Shown in pieces: positions 51,302 to 63,987 of a DNA stretch of 64,000 nucleotides. The stretch comes from Onchocerca volvulus (taxonomy: Eukaryota > Nematoda > Chromadorea > Rhabditida > Onchocercidae), in contig HG738137.1 of the NCBI GenBank assembly GCA_000499405.2, positions 9,721,459 through 9,785,458 on the forward strand, read 5' to 3'. Made by a program: the position numbers and the translations under genes. Position 1 is the stretch's first letter, and each line of letters starts with the position of its first letter. The notes beneath the pieces were generated by a model, which was not told the DNA's origin, ran no database searches, and saw only the letters and a list, made by a program, of their open reading frames with translations.

Positions 51302-54300
51302 ATTGTTAAATTAAATAAAGTGAACATCAACTTCGAGACGAAAACTGTTAGTTTTTTTTTTTTTTTCCTTTGTAAGAATAATTTGAAAAATTATTCTTGC
51401 AAAGGATAATTTAAACTTTTCAAAATAACTCCTCTCATGAATAGTAAAATTAAGAATTTCGAGTTCAACTTTTCATGTTGCAAAATGAAAGAGAACGAGA
51501 ATTCGAACTTTCGAAGCAGATTAAATAATCAAAAGGAGACATTTAAAATTGTCATAGTAATTCTAAAATATCATTTATTTATGAATGAGTTAGAAGTAGA
51601 AGTGCAAACGATTTGCAGGATGAAAGGACAAAATCAAAATTTGTGATGAAAACAAAATTAACCAACAGCTCTTACTTCTTCTTCCTGTTGCTATGCATTC
51701 CGAAAAATTTACTAGCCTAGCTTCATTACATTTTCTTCTTACTATTATTGCTAGAAATTTATTGAAATAATAGAATTTTTAAAAGTTTTCGAACAATTTT
51801 GGAAGAATAATGTAAAATTATAATTTTGATTTGTAGCAAACAATTAAGAGAATAATGGGAAATTATGAAATTTCGACATGTGCGAAATGATTGACCCCAT
51901 CAAGAATAACATCTTCTCGAAATATTATAATGTATTTTGATTAAAAAAAAACAAAAAAAAAAAACAATGAGGATAGCTTTGACAAAGCTAAAATCTGGTA
52001 TTAAATGTAAAAAGATTGGAAAAATCGTAAATAATTTGCAAATTAATAAAAATTAATTTTTTTTTCTCAAAAAATAATTTGCAAAATTTGAAAAAAATTG
52101 TAGAAAGAAAGAAATGAGGGAGTATATTTTTGACACTTATGCAATGAATGCATGTTTTAGAGAAAATTTTGACGTAAAGTGTCGAACTTCAATTTTGTTA
52201 AATTACTCCTTTGGGTCCTTGAACAGTTGCTTTTAGAAGAAGAAGAAGAAGGAGAAGAGGAAGAAGCGAAATGGACGAGTCAGGAGAAGCGAAGAAGAAG
52301 TAGTTGAAAATAAAGCAATGATGTATTAAATTCTTAATTATTTCGTTCTGCATATCAAATGCATATACATATATATATTTCATAGTTTGAAAGCCTTAAA
52401 GCTAAAGAAATCTAAGCTCAAGTTACATTAGCACATTGTAACACAAAACTTAGCAACTACTATCTTTATAAAACTTTTCTATTTCCAATATTTTCCTACT
52501 TTAAATTTTATATTAACCAAGTAATTTCAAAAATTTTGTTTGGGAAAGTAAAAAAAAAAAAAAAGAAAATTTAACCTAAAGAATTGTAAATTTTATCTTC
52601 AATTTTTCATAATTGAAAATATTCATCTAAATCTCTTCTTTTCTCGAGTTCATCAAATATCGCAAAAATATTTCATTGTATGATGTGGAAAATTCTTGGC
52701 ATTTTTTAGTATTTCATCGAAATTATGGGGATTTAAGTCATCGTTGCAAAAATGATTTGCTAATTTAGTCTTGGCTTTTCTAAATTTGCTACCCGAGTTA
52801 GTAAAAGAATCAAATAGCATAATTTTGATCGATAGCTTTTGGTCTTCTTGTGGTCAAACAAAACTTAATGTTATAAGGCCTGTGACTTCTAACTCTTCTT
52901 GATAAATCAGTTTGTCTTCTTTTCATCTCGCAAAATTATGGCAACTCATTTTGCATTATTCATTTCTGTCATTTTTCCAGTCTTTTTATACGGATTCAAA
53001 AATTATACGATCAGATTCTCGTCCGATGACATTTCCAATTCTCACGTTTCACGTTATAAAATTTCATTATCAGAAGATGGTGATTGTTGTCGAGAGGAAA
53101 TTGCAACTATCCTATACACGTTAAATTGAATTTCTTATCAAATGTAAAGTAAAGACATCGATGTAATAATTGAACTTTGGCGACTCACCTTTTTCCCTCA
53201 TTCTCGATGTAGTCAGAAGTCATAGTATTAGATCATTTCCAAAGATAAATAAGATCTCAATTTCGTAAACATTCCGGAAGAAGAATTAGATTTCTCTTTC
53301 ATTTTCTTACCAAATTGCTTCTTCATAAATTTTACGTTATCATTATTTAGAGAAATTGAAAAAATAAGAATATCGCAAATTTAGATATAGAGAAAAGATA
53401 CAGGGTAAAAAAAATCACCTCTTATATTAATGTGAAAATTGAACAGAAACAGATGATTAGTTGTTTTTTGATCTTCTTTTTCTTAAATGAATCGGTTTGT
53501 GATCTGTTTTAAAGTTTGTGTAGTTTGTGTGATTTGTTTTGAAATTTACGTTTCAAATTTAATTTATCTGTATAGGAAGTGATAGAAAATGAAACGATAA
53601 CCGTACAAAGATTAGGGTTAGGAGGCAAACATAAAATATCAGCAAGTGTGAAATTGTGTCAAGCGATAAGTTTGTTGTAATAAAATGATAAGGAATATTT
53701 CGATAGGTGGTGAAACGTTTAAATTGTCATAAATATTATCAAACGTTATAATCAATTGATTCACAAAAAGCATTTCAAATCAGGGATTTAAAAGTGGGGA
53801 TAATGTGACGAATGGTTAGATTTTAATTCTAAGATTTGCAAATATATGAAGACAAAGGATTTCTTCAAATCACAATTCTAAGATTTGAAGTGATAATCTC
53901 CAATATTTTGGCATGAAATTCGATAGGAGTGGAGACAAGTCGAAAAATTGATACTAGCAATAAAAGTACTATTCTTCAGATTGAATTTATCCCCAAAGGG
54001 TTTCTGATGAGCATATGAAAATGAAATGGAATCAACAATTTGGTAATCAAACTTTTGAGTAAAAGATATTGACATTATCGTGCGATAGTAAGCAAAAGGC
54101 GTTGAAAATTTGAAAATTACAAACTGATTTACAGCAAATAAACAAGATGCAAAAGGATAAAGGCTAGATTGATGCTAAATAAACTGATGATTTTATATAA
54201 TATTTAACTTGGCCAAACAATTTGTCGGCTTTTTTTTTTGCTTTGGCAAATATGTTCTGTATAGCGGAACGGAAGATAAAAATCTAATAAGTGCAAATTT

Positions 54301-57300
54301 TTTAAAATCTAACCTTCTCATTACTCTTTTCTTACCACACTTTCGATTACTACAAACTATTAACATAAGATAGAAAAGAACAGAATAGAAGAATTCAATT
54401 TTCCGCTTTCTTCAACTAATTCTCAAGGGTACTCTCAAATCTATCTGCATTATACTTCAAATTAAGTGGAAAAATCTCAATTTTATCTATAATCGTGTAT
54501 ACGATTATCAAAGCTACATATATGCTGACAATGATTCAAATGTATCCTGACAATGCGTAGAATATGATAATATTTGAAAATATTCAATCTTGATAAACAG
54601 TATTATTTTTACAATCGTTAAATGATTAAATAATAATGATAATTTGTCAAAATGACCGCAATATATGAATATGAAGAAAATATTTCGCGATTTTTTTCTC
54701 ATCATATATCTAAACCTTATAAAAGTAAGCATAAAAGTTTAACTATCAAGTAGGATTTTCATAGTAGAGGAAAAGAAAAGAAATCATTTGATTATCAAAA
54801 AGGTAATTAATAACAAAAGTACTTCCGCAAGAACAACAGTCACTTTAGCAAAATCATTATAAGCGTGAGAAGAAAGAATAAAAAATATTTGCAAATATGA
54901 TTCAGTTTTTTCTTTTTTTCTTTAACAAGTAAGGATAATAATTTTTTGGAGAAATTTTTAAACAAAAATCTCATAATAAATTTTCCAGAAATGTGAAATT
55001 TTGTCCAGTTTAAAAAAAAAAGCAACAAAAGATTGGTTTTTTATCTAAACAATCACAACCTTCCTTATCATTCATTCTCTTTTAATTCGAAATCACCTTC
55101 ATTTATCGCAATGAGATTGAATAATCTTTCTGAACAAAATCACATTCTATAGATGGTATAGTGTGTGAAATGGAAGAATATGCAACATGCATGAAAGAAA
55201 CGCATGCATATGTAAAGTATCTGTAATCTCGAGAACGTAAAAAATGATATGGGAAGTTTCTAGGATCTCGAGAGCGAAAAAAATGATGATCGATAAAAGT
55301 TAATCTAATTCTAATTTCTCATATTGATTTCGAAAAGGAAATAGCTGTTACAAATAATTGACTAGAAAAGGTTTGATTGACGACGAAATAGAGATTGCCC
55401 ATTGATCACCATAACTGGAAAATTTTTTTTAAAAAAAAAAAGTACATTTCCTTTTTCAATGCAAGTGCAAAAATGTCAATGTCATGAAAACAACTTTTTT
55501 CTGCAACCAATAATTTGTGTTAATTGATTTTTTACGATCAGTGCCACGGTAATTATATGAATTAAAAAAAAAAAAAAGGAAAAGAATGAAATCGATCTGA
55601 TTGCATATATTCGATATAATCTAATTATATCAAATACAATTAGAAATTTTAAAATGAAATTGAAATTTTCAACAGATGATGGAAAAATAATAGGAATTTT
55701 ACATTCGCTTCGGCATCAGCACATTTCACTTACCTAATAAATTCTGCTTTCAGTTTCGGTTTTAATAAGATAACAAATTAAGATTAGTTATTAGATAATG
55801 AATAGTGAAAAAAGGCTTTAATTTTGGTTTTAACAAAAACAATTAAAAAAGCAATTTGGAGAGACAGAGAGAGAGGGAGAAAGAGAGAGAGGAAAGAAGA
55901 AGGAGCAAAGAGTTTTTTTGCAAGAGAGATAAATTTGAAGCGCAAGAATATTTACAAAGGTAAATTGGCTAATCACTAACAGTGGCCACTTTGAAGTTTG
56001 CGGCAATAAAAGATTTGCTAACTTTGAGAGAAGAAAAATTACTGATTTAACTCATCGCGAAGAATTCAATCTATGACATATAACAAATGTTATGCGAACA
56101 AATGATAATGAAGTAAGCAAAACTGATGAAATAATCACTTTAACCGTTCCTATGATTATATCCGAATACACGAATCGATTATATAGCTATAATTTGCTCG
56201 GAATATGAGACAAAAATATAATTGAAAATAATATCAAGGAATAATTTTGAACCAAATTGTGGTACAAAATGATTTGTCTATAATAAATACAACAAGTTGA
56301 ACAACTTTCAGGTTAAAGAGGAGAAAGAGAAAGCATATATGCGCGTGTGTGTGATAGATACGTTATCAAAGCAATGATTGATCAGATTGCTAATCGAAAG
56401 AAAAAAGTGACATAAATCACTTATTTATCAAAATCTATGCATGCTTTGTTCGATTAATATTTTCCTTTTTCATTTCTTTTCTGCCCGTGTTTTAACTATT
56501 TCTCAAAGAAGGATAACATCTCATTCTTAATTTCTGATTAAAATAAATTAGATATGGCTATTTGTTCAATCATAAAAATGGTGGAAATACAAATCACAAA
56601 TAATGATTGAAAGAAGATGTATGGCTTTTCCAGAAAGTTTAAGTCTAAGCCTTTTCTGTAGTTTCCATTATCATTATAAGATGCTGTTTCGATTTATCTA
56701 GTAAAATAATCAATATCTTATCAAAGATACGCAAATGATCTCTCAGAGTTACTCCAAATTTATATAAATAAAAATGTAAATCGTTGCTTGGGTTGCTGTG
56801 TAACTTTGCAACCTCATCACCGATTGCTTACAAATGTTGGTATAACTTTGCATTCCAACAGACATTCTTTTTTATATAAACATACCTACTTTTTTCTCAC
56901 GTTTCATGCTGGTGACAGGTAAAGTAATTAAGCGGATTTAATTTTTTGGCTGGCCCTACACCACGCCTTTATGAGCGGACAGAATTTGTTGATCACGCAT
57001 TCATCAGCGGAATGAACTTATTGACCATGCCTACTTTTCGTATTTACGCGCCTATTTCTTGCATTCATTTTTATACAATGTTTCAAGTTCTTCACCGATT
57101 GATTTGAGATAGAATCTTATATTCGAATAAGCGTGTTAAACTTTTTTATTTATTTGTGGTTTTGTGAGGAATGTAGTTGCGTCGCAGAAATCTCGAGGTC
57201 AAGATAGTGTATAATGAAATATTCCGTTCAAGCAATTTATGGATTACCTTTCTGATTTCTAATATCAGATCGTGTCCTAGATTGCCTCGTAAATTTCGTT

Positions 57301-58746
57301 GTTCAGTTTGACTCAATTTTTCAAGTTTTTATCCATTGATGTGTTCAAATCACAATGTTGCATTTAAATAGGCGCATCCTAAGGATAAACATGTTTCCCG
57401 CCAAAACGTTCCGGTTAACAGATAAACAAAATGAGATCAGTCAATCATAAGGCGGAATACTGGAAGTCAGGAAAGGAGTAGAGGCCCCGAAAGGATTTAA
57501 AAGGTTTGAATTTTAGAGCATAACGCGATTATAGCATTTTGTTTATTTTTTGATTTGTGAGGAATGTAGTTCGTTTATGTTTTGATTTGTGTGGAATGTG
57601 GTTGCGTCAAAGAAATGTCTAGGTCATGATAGAGTGTAATAAAATGTTTCGTTCAAACAGTTTATGGATTATTTTTCTGACTTTTAATATTAAGTCGTGT
57701 TTTGCATTGCCTTTTGTCGTTAATTTCGTTGTTCATTTTGACTCAATTTTTCAAGTTTTTATTCATTGATTTGAAATTTTGACACAATGTTGCATTCGAA
57801 TAGGTGCATTATTTTTGTATAGATATACCTACTTTTTTTTTCTCTGTCATGCCTGTGACAAATAAAAGTAAATGAGCGAACTGAATCTATTAACCATGCT
57901 TACTTTCTCTAAATTGGACATTACTTTTAGATATGTAACGCTCAGTACATGCGTATTCCAATGCAGCGTTGTGTCAAAATTTCGAAGCAATAATGAAGGA
58001 CTTTTCGATATCTAAGATTTTGAATTAATATAGATAAGGCCGTGTTCTAAGAACTTTCGGAGGTTTAAGATTTTGAACAAACGAACACTTACACTTTTAT
58101 TTAAACAGATTAGCTGGAGCCGAACACGTAAAGCGCGGAACGGTCAAGCTCTGCGTGGCCGGTCCAGCTAGTTATTTCATAAATTTCCATATACAACAGA
58201 AAGTTATCAAATTAAACATCTCTCAGCAAATCTTACAGCGAAAACATGATTACGGTATCTATCTTTTGATCTCGATGATTACACTATAATGTGGGGGTGG
58301 TTTGTCACATTCGATCTTCGCATGTTTGTTTCAGGTAATGTCTCACATGCTCCATTCTCTCTCTTTCTGCCTGTCTCTTCACAAGTACTAACTGTAATCC
58401 AAGATATATTTGTGAATATCGCCGACTTTTTTTTATTTCACTTGATGTATTTATTTGATTCTTGAAAAATAATTCAATTCACATTTTTTCCCATTTTCAA
58501 ATTGTAAAAATGCATCATAGATTTAAAAAAAAATATTTCGGAGAGAAATCTGGTTGGTCAGAATTAGTTAAAAACATATTTATAATATTATTAGAAAGAT
58601 AATTTAATCAGAATGATAGATTCAGCCAGTCTCAATTCTTCTTGTGTTGATGGGAAGCAGTTAACTTTTATCAGATATTCATCAAATTTCCGCTCTTAAT
58701 ATTTGATACTTTTCAGTATTCAGAAGTTGCCATTTATTTGGCACCA
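51302..58746. other. Intergenic region between the kinase and NF-YC
   Basis: About 7.4 kb without a supported exon. It includes a GAA-rich stretch at 52238-52305 (Glu-rich if read on +), a (GA)n tract at about 55857-55900, poly-A/T runs, and the composite repeat at 56880-58175. The frames of 60-76 codons at 52.9, 53.9 and 54.5 kb have no motif or splice context. Confidence 0.55.
56880..58175 (+). mobile_element. Composite dispersed repeat: duplicated blocks, LTR-like segment and palindromic end
   Basis: Internal structure by eye: block A (CATACCTACTTTTTT...) at about 56880 recurs at about 57816. Block B (TGTGAGGAATGTAGTTGCGT ... GTTTTTATCCATTGATG ... AATAGGCGCAT) at about 57140-57375 recurs at about 57575-57810. 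Between them, 57383-57540 is the second copy of the LTR-like repeat found at 33.9 kb. A shorter 45-bp unit (AGCGGA...TTGTTGATCACGC) is tandem at 56970-57045. The right end (58113-58175) is an imperfect palindrome, TTAGCTGGAGCCGAACACG...CGTGGCCGGTCCAGCTAG, matching the terminus at 18485. No transposase or reverse transcriptase frame is present, so it is non-autonomous or a solo-LTR nest. Confidence 0.65.
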
Positions 58747-61204
58747 ATGACAACAACAAATGGCGAACATCACGAGCAACGACAAGTTGCTGATGATGAA
58801 TTATTCATACCAAAAATAATGGATGATGATAAGTCACATTTTGTCCAAGCTGAACTGTCCACTTCACAGGTTTTTCGCTTCATTATCACTTCCTTTTTTT
58901 TTCATTCTTATCAGTGGACTTGATTGTAGAATTTTATATTCTTATATACCTATATGGTATCACAAGAAATAAGGAGGCATTTTTTTCTGTTAATTGAAAG
59001 ATATTTATCTACTGAAATATTTTTATTAATAAGACTTGCGTTAATTTTTCATTAAGATATTCCATTTAAATCTTGCTATTCAGATTTAATTTCTTACATC
59101 ACACTATCCTTATTTGTTCTCTTTAACACACTTTTTCCGTCTTTTAGGAGCAGGGAAATGATGAACTACTTGGGAAAGAAGGTGGTATATATGATATAGA
59201 TCAGGAAATAGCTTCATTCTGGCCTCGTATTCGTGCAAAAATTGATGCACTTGACCCAGTCAGTTTATTTTTAAAGTTCCAGTTAATTCTCTTTACATTC
59301 ATGTTGAAATCTTCTGTAGTGTATTTTACACTTTTGAGAGATTTGCTTCAGAAAGTTAAATGAAAATAAATATATTGATATCAGAATAGAACTGGAATTT
59401 AAAAACGTTTTTCTAGAAGACTTACAGAAGAAAATATGACTTCTGAGTAGGTGATTCTCTTTAGTTATTTGGTTATTAAAATAATTTCAAATATTAAAAT
59501 AATTTCAAAATGAAAATAAAGTACACTCTAACCAAAACTTAATGTTATCATTATCAATTGCAATCCTTTTGCAGAAAACATTGCGTGAAGCAAGTCGACA
59601 TCAGGAACTGCAGTTACCCTTGGCAAGAATAAAAAAAATCATGAAGTTGGATGATGATGTCAAACGAATGGAAAGTTTGATTCTTTTTATTTATAACCTT
59701 TTTTAAGATTAATGCAAAGCTTCAATTTCGATATTTCAATTTTTATAAATGTTTTTTCATCTTTTACCTAAAATATACTTATTACTAAACATTAATAAAT
59801 AACAGAAGCAGAGAAAGCTATCTCTCTTCTATGATTTTATTATTTGGCAGCATTTTATTGATTTTACATTATTCGCGTAACAAGAAATTCTAGTTGTAAT
59901 TCTAAGTCCAAGAATGACATGATGATCAATGATTAATTCGTCGATTAGCTCACTTTATCATATTTCTTCAGATGATTGGCTCAGAAACGCCTATTTTACT
60001 TGCGAAAGCATCAGAAATCTTTGTTGAAGAATTGACGTTAAGTGCTTGGAAACATACAGAAGATAATAAGCGGAAAACACTGCAGAAGTCGGATATTTCT
60101 CAAGCTGTAACTAGGTAATATCTCTTTTACCACTTCTTTGGTAGTTTCCCTTTCTTTGGCAACCACTTTTTTCTTCGTGTTTATGTTGCACAGTGTAGAA
60201 TTTGCATATTCTAAGAGTATGTAGCTTAAATCGTTTCTTATAGGAATGATATGTTTGATTTTTTGATTGACATCGTTCCACGAGAAGATCCAAGATGGCC
60301 ATCGCAGACTAATAGTCGTGTAAGTTACTTTTCTTATTTTTTTGTTATTTATTATCATCGATTTACCTGATTATATCATATATATGTTCAATTGATATTA
60401 CACAGTGATTGTGATTTTTAATAATTATAGTAAAATCATCATTCATGGGTTAATTTTTCCTAGTTGGTTCTGAAATAGATGCAGTTTCTGATTCTTTCAG
60501 TTTCAATTTACACATTGTCGTAAAATCTATCTGTAGCATCGACCTCTAATGGCAGATAGAATTTTGATTTTCAAAGAGTTCTTAACATTTTTCCGAGTTT
60601 AAGAAGATTTCTGTTGCTGATAAAGTGTACAGACATATCTTCCAGATATGATTCGGACTAGTAATTGTCAATTTTTCTGGCTTACAGAAACAATAAAACA
60701 TGTTTTTTCGCACTAATGCATTTTGTTTTACAGCAAGAACATTCTGAGGAAGCACAATCAGTTATTGCAGATGCCAACAATATGGCATCTACGAATGGAA
60801 ATGTTCAATATGTTTTACAGGTATTTGGAAAGTATTTCCCTTTCCTTATCCTATTTAACTTTGTTTCAGTTTCTTGCACCAACGGTTCTATGTAATGTTT
60901 TATTTATGGAAATCACGTTCTAAGATTTTCTAAAAAGTCTGGAGATCTGGATTGTCCAGATTTTTACTTAACTGTTTATTGGATTATCAGATTTTTATTA
61001 TTTTACTGGAATAAGTTCATGACTCTTATTTAGGTTGGATCCTCAGATGGAGCATTGGCAACAGGCTCAGTTGTACAAGCTACTCAAATTGGACAACCAA
61101 TACAGCTACCTATAGGTACGGGTAATCAACCTATCCAATTGATTGCACTGAATTTGCCGGAAGGCAACATACAACAGTTCCAGGTCCAACTTCCATCGGT
61201 ATAG
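58747..61204 (+). CDS. nfyc-1: NF-Y subunit gamma (NF-YC), CCAAT-binding histone-fold factor
   Basis: Seven exons: 58747-58869, 59148-59258, 59575-59664, 59972-60114, 60244-60319, 60734-60820, 61034-61204; about 266 aa. The histone fold is unmistakable: [17 protein letters not shown], then [48 protein letters not shown] and [12 protein letters not shown], all NF-YC signatures. The C-terminus is Gln-rich ([29 protein letters not shown]), as in the family's activation domain. NF-YC pairs with NF-YB, then NF-YA, to bind CCAAT boxes in the nucleus. A TTTCAG at 58711-58716 may accept a spliced leader. Oddity: exon 3 has no GT donor where the protein demands one. After GTC AAA (59664) the genome reads CGAATGGAAAG, while exon 4 begins exactly at MIGSETP. 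An in-frame GT/AG alternative would insert 11 residues into the conserved fold. Confidence 0.92.
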
Positions 61205-62673
61205 AAAAATCGACAAATTCCAATTACTTTCAGTTCAAAATATAAAACTTTTTTTTTTTTTTTTTTTTTGCGAACTGAACCAAGCAGCGATGTCCAATAA
61301 GTCCTGGTTGCGCAAAACGAGGAAATGATAGAATCAGATTCATCATGCTAGATATAAAGAATGCCGATTAGTAAAGCGCTTGGTATTAGTTCGCAAAACA
61401 AAAAAAAAAAAGAAAATTTATATGTTGAAATCTTGAATTTGTCGGTTTTTTTTTTTTTTGCTACAATGTTTTTTTTTGTATTGATAAAGATGAAGAAATT
61501 AGTTGAATTAGCTAAATTTGTATTGATGAAAAAAGCGTATGGTCAGCATGCGAAAATACAGGCGCCGAAAAAAGGCCAGGATTCATAGATTCTTTCATGT
61601 TTCATATATTGCAATTTTTTAAGAATAAGTTGTCTATTGTGATCTCATTTTATTTATATAAACATATTTTGGTTCCAAACTACTTTGTATATATATTTAT
61701 TATTAAATATCAGCTAACTAAGGAAGAATGAACTACAAAATAAGAAAAATCGTGGGAGCTAATCATAGGGAATCTAAGAAAGTGACACTGTTTATCGGGA
61801 TATTGATTTTCTTTTTTTTTTTTTCTCATTCTTCCTTTTATTTCCATTAGTAGTATTTTTAATTGTCTACTGTCCTTCGCCACATAGTGACATCATGAAG
61901 AAATAAATGCTTATAAATGTACTTTATTAGGAATTTATAACTATTCAACTTATTTCAGTTTAATGCTATTGCACTCCTATGTTCCCATATCTTTACTAAG
62001 TCATGTGAAAACTACTCTTGATCATCTATTCATGTCTGAAATTCGTCAGTGTTTATTTATTAATCAGGAAATTATTTACAATGTCTTTTATACGAAATAT
62101 TGACCACTTGTCAGAAGAAAGAAAGCTAAGAGTAAGGCAAGCAAAAGGTTACTCGAAATTATGTAAAGCATTGACCTGCAGTAAGTGCATGTAAAAAAGA
62201 CCAGTAAATCAAATGGAGTAAATAGATTATTGTTTGAAGATAATTTCTTGATGTCTTTATTAACTCGCGGATGTAATTTAAATTTTCAAAATCTAATAAA
62301 TTCAGCTATCCTACATGCGGTCATCAAATTGCAATCGAACTGTAATTCAATTAACTAAATAAGGTAATGAAAGCATAATTTTTATTCGACGAGGATCTAC
62401 TTCTTTTTATTTTGACGAGATGAAAAATTCTGTTAAAGTTTATGGAATATTTCCATAATGAACATGGTATGATGATACGTCATACGTAGAGACAGCATTC
62501 AAGAGCACGAGGTGCGGAAATAACTTTCTAAATTCTAATGGTCAAAATATGATAAAAACAATGAAGTAATATCACTATGGATACATAGAGTTGATAAAAT
62601 ATAAGATAAAGTAGTTACAGCACCAACGCCGAAACAATTATACTGAATGATTCATTGGCTGACACTTTTATTA
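61205..62673. other. Convergent region NF-YC / RhoGEF
   Basis: About 1.5 kb. It holds the small hairpin element at 61267-61397 and, just after it, a protein-like but unassigned frame on + (about 61490-61588, ending HAKIQAPKKGQDS). The remainder is AT-rich with AATAAA signals (for example about 61902). No RNA gene was recognised. Confidence 0.5.
61267..61397. mobile_element. Small hairpin (MITE-like) element with about 20-bp terminal inverted repeats
   Basis: TTTGCGAACTGAACCAAGC (61267-61285) faces its near-perfect inverse CGCTTGGTATTAGTTCGCAAA (61377-61397). The left end is preceded by a 20-base poly-T run and the right end is followed by a poly-A-rich run, which lengthens the stem. The 90-bp interior is GC-richer than the flanks. 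It lies 60 bp after the NF-YC stop codon, so it is probably transcribed in the 3' UTR. Confidence 0.7.
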
Positions 62674-63987
62674 TTACTGATTTAGACCTGGCGGTGGTGG
62701 AGCTCGAAAACGTGGAAGTGTATTCTCCGCATAATTGATAGTTGGGCTAGAATCATGCATACTTTCCCACTCGTCACCCTCTTCTACACGACAAAGATCG
62801 CCACCAATATCGCATGCACCTCTTCCTACTAAAACTCAATTTTTCCAGAATAAAGTATAAATTCCAAAAAAAAAAAAAAAAAAAAAAAAACTTTCATAAA
62901 GAAACTTCACCACTCTGAATACCGTATGTGGGAAGAAAAATTCCTTTTTTATCCAATTTCTTGGTCTGTATGAGATGAAACTGCGAATGTTATGGATCTA
63001 AGTGTCTCAATAGAACTGAAAATTACGGAGACAATGTCGTAGATCGCTACGACGATCCAATAATGCACAATCTATCGATTTACGACTGTTCAACAATGCA
63101 AAATCTACTTTTTTTACTTCCGTTTAACAGGAATGAAATTCTTGGCAATACATAAACGAAATCACCTTGTATTCGTCCTAAATTATTCGAACTTGAACAT
63201 GATGAAGCAGTTAACGATATTAGTGAGCATGGTCGTCGAGTACTTTCCACAAAACCAAAGTCACGAAATCCATTAAGCTGTAATAGGAAAACAGAATAGT
63301 AATGAAAGAAGATCATGTTCTGAATATTCAGAATGTTATAAAGGATATTAAATTGAGTAGCACAATTCAATACTCTACTTTCATTTGTTCCATAACAACT
63401 TCGATTTCCAATGAATATCAATTTATTTGATTTTTCAAGTACGAAGGATGCTTATTTAGTTTTAATTTTTTTTAATGTGGAAATTTATAGATCAGTCGAT
63501 CCAAGTCAGATATATCTTAAGCATTTCTTCATACTCTCCCTCCACTGCAATTACAACAGCATGTATTACTAACCGTAGCACGTGGCCCTAAATGAATATA
63601 CGAGGAATGTAACTCAATGCCCATATTTGCCTTTTCACGGATATTCTTCTCACGACTTCGGATGGCTTGGTCCCAAAGAATATTACGGATATCTTCAACC
63701 CAAGCATCACGAATGCATGCTGTTTGTGACTGAAATATACGAAATCAAGCACCTTTCTGTACTACTTTTAAGAAAATATTTGTGAGAAACTAAAGATTTT
63801 CGATAGAATTGTTTATGAAAAGACATCCATGAAAAAATTACAAGAAAGCTGAGAAAATAAATAATTCCGAAAATTGATAAGATTTTACCTCCATCACATA
63901 TGTAAACGAGTTTTTCTGCTTCCGGAACCATAATTCAAATTTAACTTTCGAATCTTTCACCATCTCTGTCAAGCCGCAATCAGTCAT
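62674..63987 (-). CDS. RhoGEF of puratrophin-1/PLEKHG4 type, C-terminal exons (partial)
   Basis: Four exons on the minus strand, phases continuous: 63987-63889, 63729-63574, 63277-63166, 62828-62674 (stop TAA). They encode the end of a PH domain and a tail. GLTEMVKDSKVKFELWFRKQ is followed by IRDAWVEDIRNILWDQAIRSRE and KANMGIEL, the pattern of Dbl-family exchange factors of the PLEKHG4/ARHGEF40 group (FELWFRRR...LLWRQA...MVSMGIG). Then come a Ser-rich tail (RPCSLISLTASSCSSSNN), an acidic stretch (CRVEEGDEWESMHD) and a Pro-rich end (RFRAPPPPGLNQ). The DH domain that activates Rho GTPases must lie right of the window. The last intron ends in TTTTAGTAG, a tandem NAGNAG acceptor, so isoforms with or without one Val are possible. 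Exact subfamily is a best guess. Confidence 0.75.

Noticed and set aside
59575..59706. Read-through end of NF-YC exon 3 as the true C-terminus ([15 protein letters not shown])
   Set aside because: The following exons encode the rest of a perfect NF-YC histone fold, so the gene clearly continues past this point.
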